Shown here: piece after piece, positions 1 to 5,452 of the stretch | How positions within the stretch are numbered: the first letter of the stretch is position 1 | Layout of the letters: the number at the start of each line of letters is the position of its first letter | Origin: Clostridiaceae bacterium | GTDB lineage: Bacteria; Bacillota; Clostridia; Lutisporales; Lutisporaceae | Direction: 5' to 3' | NCBI GenBank assembly: GCA_003527145.1 | Contig: DPSW01000416.1 | Coordinates: 1 to 5,452 of the forward strand | DNA: 5,452 nt | The notes under the pieces: generated by a model | The model's input: the letters and a program-made list of their open reading frames with translations, nothing else | Databases searched by the model: none | Told to the model about the DNA's origin: nothing | Program-made: the position numbers and the translations under genes

Positions 1-337
1 CATACTGGAAATCTCCAAGGTCATCAAGACAGGATATCTGCAGCAAAATGCCTATCACAAGGAAGATGCCAATGTATCCTTGAAAAAGCAATACGATATG
101 CTTAAGGTCATAGACCGCCTCTATGAAAAAGCTCTGGCAGCAGTGAAAGCGGGCATTCCTATAAGCAAGGTCAAAGACGAAAAGCTTTTTTATGACATAG
201 TATCCATGAAATACAATACTCCTGAAGGTGATGAGGAAGTATTCGGCAATTATATAAAGCAGATAGACTCCTATTTCAGTCTGCTGATTTCCCAGTATGA
301 CAAGGGAGGGAAAAAACATGAAAATGAAATATCTTAA
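1..337 (+). CDS. atpA: V/A-type ATP synthase subunit A, C-terminal fragment (5' end outside window)
   Basis: The reading frame is open from base 2 to the TAA at 335-337 and gives 111 residues of a protein that begins upstream of the window. The visible part has the helical C-terminal domain of the catalytic A subunit: an [19 protein letters not shown] stretch close to the family's 'ILE..R.IREGFLQQNAFH' region, then a Lys- and Glu-rich helix bundle. Subunit A carries the catalytic nucleotide sites of the V1 head; those motifs (Walker A, Walker B) lie to the left and are not visible. In the cell it alternates with three B subunits on the cytoplasmic side of the membrane. The last 20 bases overlap the start of the B gene, consistent with translational coupling. 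A TTG at 80 could be read as a start, but homology continues upstream of it, so it is internal. The identity is confident partly because the B and D genes follow. Confidence 0.93.
   Translation, partial: ILEISKVIKTGYLQQNAYHKEDANVSLKKQYDMLKVIDRLYEKALAAVKAGIPISKVKDEKLFYDIVSMKYNTPEGDEEVFGNYIKQIDSYFSLLISQYDKGGKKHENEIS
305..310 (+). promoter_or_regulatory. Ribosome binding site of atpB, inside the atpA coding end
   Basis: A GGAGGG-like purine run lies about 7-8 bases before the ATG at 318. It decides the atpB start: the in-frame ATG at 297 lies upstream of this site and has no comparable Shine-Dalgarno sequence. Confidence 0.75.
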
Positions 338-1700
338 GATCAGCAAAGTGGAAGGCCCTCTCATAATTTTAGAAGGGGTTAGGGATGCGGCATATGATGA
401 AATGGTGGAAATAGAAGTAGAAGGACAAAGTCCTAAAAAGGGCAAAGTGGTTCAAATAAACAGAGATAAAGTAATAATCCAGGTATTCGAGGGCACTACA
501 GGAGTATCCTTGAATAATACCAAAGTATCTTTTGCAGGAAAGCCCCTTGAGATATCCCTATCCAAAGAGGTATTGGGAAGAACATTCAATGGGATCGGAG
601 AGCCCACAGACGGTGCTCCTCTGTACTTGGGGAAGAAGTATGATATACACGGGCGCCCGATGAATCCCGTTGCCAGATTCTATCCAAGAAACTTTATCCA
701 AACCGGAATATCTACGATAGACGGACTGACAACTCTCATAAGAGGTCAGAAGCTGCCTATATTTTCGGGGGATGGTTTGCCTCATAACGAACTGGCGGCA
801 CAAATCGTAAGGCAGGCAAAGATAACCGAAAGCCAGGAGGATAATTTTGCAGTAGTATTTGCTGCCATGGGCATTAAGCATGGGGAAGCAGAATTTTTCA
901 GAAAAAGCTTCCAGCAATCGGGAGTTCTTAAAAAAGTGGTCATGTATGCAAACCTGGCAGATGACCCTATAATAGAGAGGATTACCACGCCCAGATGCGC
1001 TTTGACCGCGGCAGAATACCTGGCCTTTGAAGAAAATATGCATGTTTTGGTCATAATGACCAATATCACAAGCTACTGCGAAGCCTTGAGGGAAATATCC
1101 GCATCAAGGGAAGAGGTTCCTTCCAGAAAGGGCTATCCGGGCTATCTTTATTCGGACCTGGCTACACTATATGAACGAGCTGGCATGATGAAGGGCAAAA
1201 AAGGCAGCATAACCCAGATACCCATTCTTACCATGCCCAATGATGATATAACCCATCCTGTACCGGATTTGACAGGCTACATCACGGAAGGCCAGATAAT
1301 ACTCTCAAGAGACTTGTACCAAAGGGATATCTATCCTCCTGTAAACGTGCTTCCCAGCCTTTCGAGGCTTATGAAGGACGGAATAGGCGAAGGCTACACC
1401 AGAGAGGACCATCCTGATGTGGCGAATCAGGTATTTTCAGCCTATTCCAGGGTGCAGGATATAAGGTCGCTGGCTCAGGTAATAGGAGAAGAAGAGCTTT
1501 CGGATACGGACAAAAAATACCTGGAATTCGGCAAACAGTTTGAAAGACGGTTTGTAAAGCAAGGCCATGACGAAAACAGAAATCTTGAAAGAACTCTGGA
1601 TCTCATGTGGGAGCTTTTAAAAATACTTCCCAAATCTGAGCTCAACAGGGTAAAGCCTGAGTATATAGATAAATATATGGAGGCTCGCAATGGAAAGTAA
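318..1700 (+). CDS. atpB: V/A-type ATP synthase subunit B (non-catalytic regulatory subunit)
   Basis: This is a complete 460-residue B subunit, the usual family length (about 455-470). It forms the V1 head with subunit A and contributes the arginine finger to the catalytic A-B interface on the cytoplasmic face. Residues 1-75 or so are the N-terminal beta barrel ([15 protein letters not shown]). The central nucleotide-binding domain has the degenerate P-loop [13 protein letters not shown] at about 149-161, where a catalytic subunit would have GxxxxGKT; its absence marks B rather than A. The segment [14 protein letters not shown] at 346-359 holds Arg350, the position of the arginine finger described in Enterococcus hirae NtpB. 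The C-terminal helical domain runs from about 375 ([20 protein letters not shown]). Start chosen at 318 because of the GGAGGG site. It overlaps atpA by 20 bases and atpD by 11, so the three are co-transcribed and probably translationally coupled. No frameshift or missing key residue is seen. Confidence 0.97.
   Translation: MKMKYLKISKVEGPLIILEGVRDAAYDEMVEIEVEGQSPKKGKVVQINRDKVIIQVFEGTTGVSLNNTKVSFAGKPLEISLSKEVLGRTFNGIGEPTDGAPLYLGKKYDIHGRPMNPVARFYPRNFIQTGISTIDGLTTLIRGQKLPIFSGDGLPHNELAAQIVRQAKITESQEDNFAVVFAAMGIKHGEAEFFRKSFQQSGVLKKVVMYANLADDPIIERITTPRCALTAAEYLAFEENMHVLVIMTNITSYCEALREISASREEVPSRKGYPGYLYSDLATLYERAGMMKGKKGSITQIPILTMPNDDITHPVPDLTGYITEGQIILSRDLYQRDIYPPVNVLPSLSRLMKDGIGEGYTREDHPDVANQVFSAYSRVQDIRSLAQVIGEEELSDTDKKYLEFGKQFERRFVKQGHDENRNLERTLDLMWELLKILPKSELNRVKPEYIDKYMEARNGK
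1679..1683 (+). promoter_or_regulatory. Ribosome binding site of atpD
   Basis: A perfect GGAGG ends 6 bases before the atpD ATG at 1690 and lies inside the last codons of atpB. It supports 1690 as the true start and makes atpD translation independent enough to match the head stoichiometry. Confidence 0.8.
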
Positions 1701-2310
1701 TATTGCTTTTACCAAGAGTAACCTGATGGCAGCCCAATACTCCCTTGAATTATCTTTAAAGGGGTTCGAGCTGCTGGATAAAAAGAGAAATGTTCTGGTT
1801 ATGAACATGATGGGCTTCATAGACAGGGCTGAGGGAATTCAGCAAAAAATGGGCGAAATATTTAAGGAAGCCTACGAAGCATTGCAGGTTGCCAATATAA
1901 CCATGGGTATAAGCAGCATAGGGGAAATCGCCCAATCCATACCTGAGACCGCAGGCTTTGATATTATAACCAGAAGCATAATGGGTGTTGAAATACCGGA
2001 AGTAAAATTTGAAAGAAAAAGCCTGAATCACTTCTACAGCTTTTATCACACCAACTCCGCCCTGGATGTGGCGTTAAAGAAGTTTCAGGAATTGAAATAC
2101 CTCATATATGAGCTTTCTGAGGTGGAGGACTCCGTATATAAGCTGGCTATGGAAGTGAAGCGAACTACCAAAAGGGCCAATGCACTTCAGAACATCCAGA
2201 TACCTAAATACAAGGAAATAGTAAAGGTGATATCCGAGGTGCTGGAAGAAAAGGAAAGAGAAGAATTTTTCCGGCTGAAGGTGGTAAAAAAGAAGAAGGA
2301 TCAGACTTAA
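1690..2310 (+). CDS. atpD: V/A-type ATP synthase subunit D (central rotor stalk)
   Basis: This 206-residue protein is the rotor shaft that turns inside the A3B3 head and couples it to the membrane ring. The N-terminal helix ([30 protein letters not shown], in pieces about 7-36) matches the family pattern 'PT+SNLL.L+..L.LA..G..LL+.KRD.L'. The C-terminal helix has [20 protein letters not shown] at 155-174, the conserved 'KT+RRVNALE..VIP' region. The two long helices form the antiparallel coiled coil; the middle (about 70-115) is the head-piece that varies between species. The tail is strongly charged (KKKKDQT). The start has a GGAGG 6 bases upstream and the gene overlaps atpB by 11 bases. It is the last V-ATPase gene seen; 270 bases without a gene follow. 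The rotor F, E, C, I and K subunits are not in the window and would be expected to the left. Confidence 0.95.
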   Translation: MESNIAFTKSNLMAAQYSLELSLKGFELLDKKRNVLVMNMMGFIDRAEGIQQKMGEIFKEAYEALQVANITMGISSIGEIAQSIPETAGFDIITRSIMGVEIPEVKFERKSLNHFYSFYHTNSALDVALKKFQELKYLIYELSEVEDSVYKLAMEVKRTTKRANALQNIQIPKYKEIVKVISEVLEEKEREEFFRLKVVKKKKDQT

Positions 2311-2427
2311 TGAAGCTTTATGTAGTATAATATATAGATTGCGACATAAGAGAATAGGGAACGGAAACCACTGAAAGACACGGAATGGGTTCAATCATGC
2401 GAAGCATATTATATATAACGTGATAAA

Positions 2428-2450
2428 AGCCATTCCCAACTGTAATGGCT
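2428..2450. repeat. Small stem-loop AGCCATT / AATGGCT
   Basis: A perfect 7-base inverted repeat (2428-2434 with 2444-2450) encloses a 9-base loop. It directly touches the next stem-loop, sharing base 2450, so both cannot be fully extended at once. No T-run follows on either strand, so it is not an evident intrinsic terminator. Confidence 0.5.
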
Positions 2451-2482
2451 ATAAAATGCGGCTTCGTTGCCATCATTTTATA
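2450..2482. repeat. Stem-loop with 9-bp AT-rich stem and GGC/GCC inner stem
   Basis: TATAAAATG at 2450-2458 pairs perfectly with CATTTTATA at 2474-2482. Across a small internal mismatch, GGC at 2460-2462 pairs with GCC at 2469-2471 around a TTCGTT loop. The downstream bases on the + strand are AAAATCCC, not a T-run, so a classical terminator for the ATPase operon is not supported. It could be a processing or stability structure, or the centre of the surrounding repeat element. Confidence 0.55.
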
Positions 2483-2531
2483 AAAATCCCTTCAGTGTGA
2501 ATCTGTGAAAGAATCCGTGTTCTCCGTAACC

Positions 2532-2559
2532 TTGGACTATGTAGCATAATTCTTATATT
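2532..2559 (+). promoter_or_regulatory. Weak candidate promoter for the permease gene
   Basis: TATATT at 2554-2559 is 5 of 6 to the sigma-A -10 consensus. TTGGAC at 2532-2537, with a 16-base spacer, matches only the TTG part of the -35 box. It would start transcription shortly before the Shine-Dalgarno sequence of the permease at 2564-2570, giving a very short leader. The region is AT-rich, so a chance match is quite possible. Confidence 0.25.
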
Positions 2560-2580
2560 TCGTAAAGGGGTTGCTGCAAG

Positions 2581-3789
2581 ATGAACTTTATGGAGAGCTT
2601 CAAATCAGCTCTATATAGCGTCAAGGCCAATAAGATGAGATCCTTTCTGACTATGCTCGGTATAATAATAGGCATATCCTCTGTAATCACGATAGTATCC
2701 TTGGGTGAAGGAGGGAAAAAGGCCATAACCGGGCAATTTGAGAAAATCGGTATGAATATGATAAACATAAAGATAAAGCCCAAAGATAATGATATTGAAA
2801 GCAGAGACTACTTTACCCTCAAAGACAAAAGTGCCATAGAGGAAAAGATACCTGAAGTAACCGATGTCATAGTGGGCATAGAAGGCTTTGGATACTTCAG
2901 AACAGATAAGATAAAAAAGGAAGCGGGTCTTGGGGCGGTAGATGAAAGCTATATAAAGCTGTCAAATCTGGAAATGCTGGAAGGCCGCTTTATTAACGAG
3001 AGGGATGTAGAGACCAATAGAAGCGTAATAGTCATCGACGATCTTACTGCCATAAAATTCTTCGGAAAGTTGGATGTCATCGGAGAAAAGCTGAGGATAA
3101 CAAACATGGACAAGGATATAAGCCCAGTGATAATAGGAGTGTGCAAGAATCCTGCAGGCAACCTGGCTACCATGTTCGGCGACAACTATCCGGGTATAGG
3201 ATACCTACCGGTCACTATTGCCGATAAGATATTCACAAACACTGATATAACAATGCTGGCGGCAATGGTGACAGATATGTCAAAATCCAAGGAAATAACT
3301 GCAAAAATCATAAGACTCCTGGAGCAGCTCCATCGCAATAAAGATAAATATATGGCAGAAGAGGGCTTCAAGGAGATTGACATGGTGAACAATGTAATGA
3401 ATATATTTACTGGTGTAATAGGGGCTATAGCAGGAATATCTCTGCTGGTAGGAGGCATAGGGGTTATGAACATCATGCTTGTATCGGTAACGGAAAGGAC
3501 CAGGGAGATAGGGATAAGGAAAGCCTTAGGCGCTAAAAATAAAGATATTATGCTTCAGTTTCTCACCGAGTCCCTCATATTATGTCTGATCGGAGGCACC
3601 CTGGGAATGAGCCTCGGCATCAGTGCCGGAATCATTGCGGGCAAGCTTATAAATGTATCCATAGGTGTTTCGCCGTCGGTGATACTTGCTGCCTTCGGAT
3701 TCTCCTCGGCAGTGGGAATATTCTTCGGAATATACCCGGCGAAAAAAGCAGCAAAGCTTGATCCCATAGAAGCACTCAGATATGAATAA
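2581..3789 (+). CDS. MacB/FtsX-type ABC transporter permease
   Basis: This 402-residue inner-membrane protein has the four-helix MacB/LolC/FtsX layout. TM1 is at about 22-43 (FLTMLGIIIGISSVITIVSLG), followed by a large extracytoplasmic MacB-type periplasmic-core-like domain at about 45-270. TM2 is near 274-300, TM3 near 327-355 and TM4 near 363-385. After TM2 comes the cytoplasmic coupling segment TERTREIGIRKALGA (304-318), the site that contacts the ATPase in this family. The C-terminus is the characteristic 'YPAKKAAKLDPIEALRYE' (385-402). Length and motifs are complete, with no break. The start is ATG 2581, with AAAGGGG at 2564-2570 before it; a second ATG at codon 4 is less well spaced. 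Such permeases mechanically couple a LolD/MacB-like ATPase to export of peptides, antibiotics or lipoproteins, and usually sit with that ATPase and a HlyD-type adaptor. Neither is adjacent here, so the partner and substrate are unknown. It converges on the mod operon. Confidence 0.9.
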   Translation: MNFMESFKSALYSVKANKMRSFLTMLGIIIGISSVITIVSLGEGGKKAITGQFEKIGMNMINIKIKPKDNDIESRDYFTLKDKSAIEEKIPEVTDVIVGIEGFGYFRTDKIKKEAGLGAVDESYIKLSNLEMLEGRFINERDVETNRSVIVIDDLTAIKFFGKLDVIGEKLRITNMDKDISPVIIGVCKNPAGNLATMFGDNYPGIGYLPVTIADKIFTNTDITMLAAMVTDMSKSKEITAKIIRLLEQLHRNKDKYMAEEGFKEIDMVNNVMNIFTGVIGAIAGISLLVGGIGVMNIMLVSVTERTREIGIRKALGAKNKDIMLQFLTESLILCLIGGTLGMSLGISAGIIAGKLINVSIGVSPSVILAAFGFSSAVGIFFGIYPAKKAAKLDPIEALRYE

Positions 3790-3811
3790 AAAAACTATAT
3801 GTAACTTACAT
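3788..3811 (-). terminator. Possible weak intrinsic terminator of the mod operon
   Basis: The 13-base palindrome ATGTAACTTACAT (3799-3811) is followed, reading leftward on the minus strand, by TATAG and then seven T residues (3794-3788). That order, hairpin then T-run, is right for a terminator of modABC. The stem is only about 5-6 base pairs and AT-rich, and the T-run overlaps the permease stop codon, so termination strength would be low by itself. The palindrome could instead be a small operator. It may act together with the larger structure at 3821-3892. Confidence 0.35.
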
Positions 3812-3820
3812 GAGCTTAGT

Positions 3821-3892
3821 TGTCATCCTGAAGGCTTTGCCTGAAGGATCTTGTTTAAGATGCTTCAGGCGCTTTGCGCCTTGAGAATGACA
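3821..3892. repeat. Palindromic intergenic repeat with a three-hairpin, cloverleaf-like fold
   Basis: The 72-base element is almost self-complementary from end to end. The outer arms 3821-3835 and 3878-3892 pair at 13 of 15 positions (TGTCATCCTGAAGGC against GCCTTGAGAATGACA). The centre pairs 3840-3852 with 3857-3869 at 12 of 13 around a GTTT loop. Each flank can also close its own small hairpin: AGGC-TTT-GCCT (3832-3842), and the perfect AGGCGC-TTT-GCGCCT (3867-3881). It lies in the spacer between two convergent genes. The TGTCAT...ATGACA ends and the AAGGATCTTGTTTAAGAT centre resemble a widespread bacterial dispersed palindrome family ('GTCATTCTGAG...AAGAATCT') that I recall from many genomes; membership is inference. 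It contains no ORF. It might block transcription from both sides, though no T-run follows directly. Confidence 0.7.
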
Positions 3893-3908
3893 GGAAACGC
3901 CATTGTTT

Positions 3909-4544
3909 CTAGCCTATTACTTTGCCGTCTTTGAGATGGATTATCCTGTCGCCTAAGAGCTTTGCTTCCTTTTCATCGTGGGTTATCAATATTGTATCCA
4001 TATGGAAGTTTTCTTTGAAGCTCACAAATTCCTCATAGACCGAAGCTTTTGTATCCCTATCCAAAGCTGAAAACGGCTCATCCAGGAGCAAAAGTGCGGG
4101 CCTGGTTGCTATGGCCCTGGCTAAGGCAGTTCTTTGTTTTTCCCCTCCTGAGATATTAGAGGGAAGCTTGTCTTTAATATGATGTATTCCGAATGAATCA
4201 AGAACTTTCTCAGCGTAAGAAAAATCTTTGATTTTTCTGCTTTTTAAGCCGTAGAGCACATTATCCATTACGCTCATATGAGGAAAGAGCGCATAGCTTT
4301 GAAATAGATAACCTATATTTCTATCCTTGACCGGAAGATTTATGCTCTTCTCTGATGAATATAAAATCCTGTCTCCTATAGATATGCTTCCCATATCGGG
4401 GCTTTTGAGTCCTGCGATGCAATCCAGCAAAGTGGTCTTTCCTGCTCCGGATTCGCCTTGAATGACTAAAATGCCTCCTTCAAAGCTTATATCTATATCA
4501 ATAGTGAAATAATCCATTTTCTTATAAATTTTAATATCGACCAT
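3909..4544 (-). CDS. modC: Molybdate-type ABC transporter ATPase ModC (short form without MOP domain)
   Basis: This is the 211-residue ATPase that powers oxyanion import through ModB at the cytoplasmic face. All nucleotide-binding motifs are intact: Walker A GESGAGKT (30-37), Q-loop Gln82 (FQSYALFPHMSV), signature ISGGEKQR (131-138), Walker B LLLLDEP (151-157), D-loop SALD (159-162) and H-loop His189 (ITHD). The N-terminus MVDIKIYKKMDYFTIDIDISF is typical of ModC. Escherichia coli ModC is about 350 residues with a C-terminal MOP regulatory domain; here the protein stops right after the ATPase core (KDGKVIG), and only 119 bases separate it from the convergent permease, so the domain is absent and not frameshifted. 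Start choice: GGTGAT, overlapping the modB stop, suits the ATG at 4544; ATG 4550 (overlapping the modB TGA by one base) and GTG 4553 are alternatives. Tungstate as substrate cannot be excluded. Confidence 0.9.
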   Translation of the reverse strand: MVDIKIYKKMDYFTIDIDISFEGGILVIQGESGAGKTTLLDCIAGLKSPDMGSISIGDRILYSSEKSINLPVKDRNIGYLFQSYALFPHMSVMDNVLYGLKSRKIKDFSYAEKVLDSFGIHHIKDKLPSNISGGEKQRTALARAIATRPALLLLDEPFSALDRDTKASVYEEFVSFKENFHMDTILITHDEKEAKLLGDRIIHLKDGKVIG

Positions 4545-4549
4545 ATCCA

Positions 4550-5218
4550 TCACCCTATGCTATGAAAGTTTTTCTTCTTCAGCCAGCTATTCAGGGAGTA
4601 AATCAAAATAAAGCTGAAAGCTGTCATTATTCCGACCAATATATTGGCAGTGACCATATCTCCTGAGTCTGAGGCAAAATATATGGCCAGAGGTATGGTT
4701 TGGGTCTTGCCCGGTATATTGCCTGCTATCATAAGAGTGGCCCCAAACTCACCCAGAGAGCGAGCAAAAGTCAAGGCTACGCCGCTGACGATTCCAGGCC
4801 AGGCAAGAGGCAGGGTGACAGTCCAAAATATCCTGCTCTCGGAAGCCCCCAAAGTTCTCGCTGCTTTTTGAAAGACGGGATCAACATTGATAAGGGAGGC
4901 CTTGACGCTTTGATACATGAGAGGCAGAGATACTATACAGGCAGCCATGACAGCCCCTGTCCATGAAAAAACCAGAGAGATGCCCATAGAGTAGAGCCAG
5001 CTTCCTATTATGCCCCTGCGGCCAAACAAAATGAGAAGTATATATCCTGTGACAGAGGGAGGCAAGACCATAGGAAGAGTTATGAGGACTTCCGCCGCAT
5101 TCTTGCCGGGGAAGTCCTTCTTCGTCATAACCTTTGCCAGATATACTCCTATAATCAGAGAGAATATTGTCGCTATTGATGCTATCTTGAGAGAAAGAAG
5201 CATAGGCTTTAGTATCAT
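4550..5218 (-). CDS. modB: Molybdate-type ABC transporter permease ModB
   Basis: This 222-residue membrane protein is a complete ModB, close to the usual 220-230. It forms the homodimeric channel that receives molybdate from ModA. About five hydrophobic helices are visible: near 7-30, 43-66, 83-104, 141-165 and 191-212. The cytoplasmic coupling (EAA) loop AARTLGASESRIFWTVTLP (119-137) precedes LAWPGI and is the docking site for the ModC ATPase. The segments TLPMVLPPSVTGYILL (47-62) and ARSLGEFGATLMIAGNIPGKTQT (split, 152-174) are characteristic of molybdate permeases. The start ATG at 5218 has a GGTGAAG-type Shine-Dalgarno sequence (about 5221-5227) placed in the 12-base gap after modA. The TGA stop overlaps or abuts the modC start, so the operon is tightly packed. 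No disruption is seen. Confidence 0.95.
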   Translation of the reverse strand: MILKPMLLSLKIASIATIFSLIIGVYLAKVMTKKDFPGKNAAEVLITLPMVLPPSVTGYILLILFGRRGIIGSWLYSMGISLVFSWTGAVMAACIVSLPLMYQSVKASLINVDPVFQKAARTLGASESRIFWTVTLPLAWPGIVSGVALTFARSLGEFGATLMIAGNIPGKTQTIPLAIYFASDSGDMVTANILVGIMTAFSFILIYSLNSWLKKKNFHSIG

Positions 5219-5230
5219 ATCTTCACCTTA

Positions 5231-5452
5231 TTATTTTAAAACTTCGAAGCCGTATTTGCTGAAGGTCTCAGCAGCTTTGTCGCTGGACAAGAAGTCTAAA
5301 AAATTCTTTGCAGCTTCTTTTTGCTTGCTTTCATTTATCAATGCTGCGGGATATACGATGGGCTTATGGGAATCAGCAGGGAATGCTCCAACGATAGCTC
5401 CCTTTTTTAATAATGCAGCATCAGAGGAATAAACGATGCCCGCATCGACTTC
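5231..5452 (-). CDS. modA: Molybdate-binding protein ModA, C-terminal fragment (5' end outside window)
   Basis: The minus-strand frame is open from the right edge to TAA at 5233-5231, with a second TAA in frame directly after it. The 73 visible residues begin EVDAGIVYSSDA, the family motif around the tyrosine that contacts the bound oxyanion in ModA proteins. They continue with GAFPADSHKPIVYPAALI and end AAETFSKYGFEVLK, both close to the E. coli ModA C-terminus (FPEDSHK..EYPVA..., AAEIFKRYGF). The protein is the extracytoplasmic solute-binding component, tethered as a lipoprotein in Gram-positive bacteria; the signal sequence lies outside the window. It is the first visible gene of a modA-modB-modC transcript, so the operon promoter and any ModE-type or riboswitch control would be to the right. 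Molybdate is the likeliest ligand; tungstate is possible. Confidence 0.92.
   Translation of the reverse strand, partial: EVDAGIVYSSDAALLKKGAIVGAFPADSHKPIVYPAALINESKQKEAAKNFLDFLSSDKAAETFSKYGFEVLK

Larger units (their letters stand above)
2361..2530 (+). repeat. Degraded inverted-repeat element in the atpD-permease spacer (tentative)
   Basis: The spacer between atpD and the permease holds matching segments in opposite orientation at its two sides. CACTGAA at 2369-2375 is the exact reverse complement of TTCAGTG at 2491-2497, and ACACGGAAT at 2378-2386 matches the reverse complement of AATCCGTGT at 2512-2520 at 8 of 9 bases. The right side also contains near-direct copies GAATCTGTG (2499-2507) and GAATCCGTG (2511-2519), 12 bases apart. 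Between the arms lie two hairpins listed separately. From memory, 'TCCGTGT..TCCGTGG'-type intergenic repeats occur in many bacterial genomes, so this may be a decayed copy; that link is inference. No ORF or transposase is present inside. The boundaries are approximate. Confidence 0.4.

Noticed and set aside
80..82. TTG as the start of a small separate gene
   Set aside because: The same frame is open to the left edge and the upstream residues match the subunit A C-terminal domain, so this is an internal Leu codon.
297..317. ATG at 297 as the start of atpB
   Set aside because: The seven added residues are encoded by the Shine-Dalgarno sequence itself; GGAGGG is correctly placed only for the ATG at 318.
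558..1069. Open frames on the minus strand opposite atpB
   Set aside because: They lie wholly inside a clearly conserved gene, have no recognisable motif or ribosome site, and their composition (Cys/Tyr/Leu-rich) is typical of antisense shadows.
2326..2331. Perfect TATAAT as a promoter just after atpD
   Set aside because: No -35-like sequence lies 16-18 bases upstream and the region is a run of alternating A and T, where such a match is expected by chance.
3821..3892. A tRNA gene, suggested by the cloverleaf-like fold and 72-base length
   Set aside because: The arms do not have tRNA proportions, there is no GTTCRA T-loop motif, no proper anticodon loop and no D-loop pattern; the symmetry is that of a palindrome.
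5010..5432. A 140-codon open frame on the plus strand over modB and modA
   Set aside because: It crosses two confidently identified minus-strand genes and has no family resemblance; it is the antisense reading of those genes.
1..5452. CRISPR array, phage genes, insertion sequence transposase or defence system
   Set aside because: No regularly spaced repeats, no transposase, integrase or nuclease motifs, and no unexplained coding region large enough to hold such a system were seen on either strand.

Overview
The window looks like chromosome of an anaerobic, low-to-moderate GC Firmicute (Clostridia or a related class). The evidence is a bacterial V/A-type ATPase operon, strong Shine-Dalgarno sequences, Ile codons dominated by ATA, Arg codons dominated by AGA/AGG, and an overall composition of roughly 40-45% GC judged by eye. 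The species cannot be named from the sequence alone.

Left part (1-2310, + strand): the 3' end of a V/A-type ATP synthase/ATPase operon in the order A (C-terminal part only), B (complete), D (complete). The genes overlap or abut, so they are surely one transcript. A and B form the hexameric V1 head and D is the central rotor stalk. D is commonly the last gene of such clostridial operons, which fits the gap that follows it.

Middle (2311-3908): a 270-base spacer holds degraded inverted-repeat material with two compact hairpins. It is followed by a complete MacB/FtsX-type ABC transporter permease (2581-3789, + strand) with no ATPase or adaptor gene beside it in the window. The permease converges on a minus-strand operon. 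The 119-base convergent spacer holds a compact, highly structured palindromic element (3821-3892) that resembles a dispersed intergenic repeat, plus a small palindrome next to an A7/T7 run.

Right part (3909-5452, - strand): a molybdate-type ABC uptake operon, modA (C-terminal part only, entering from the right edge), modB and modC, with a 12-base gap and then a 1-base or similar overlap. ModA captures the oxyanion outside the membrane, ModB is the channel and ModC is the ATPase. ModC is short and has no C-terminal MOP regulatory domain.

I find no convincing new multi-gene system here. All four complete genes other than the permease have clear, ordinary identities. The points most worth a second look are the two intergenic repeat-like structures and the isolated permease.
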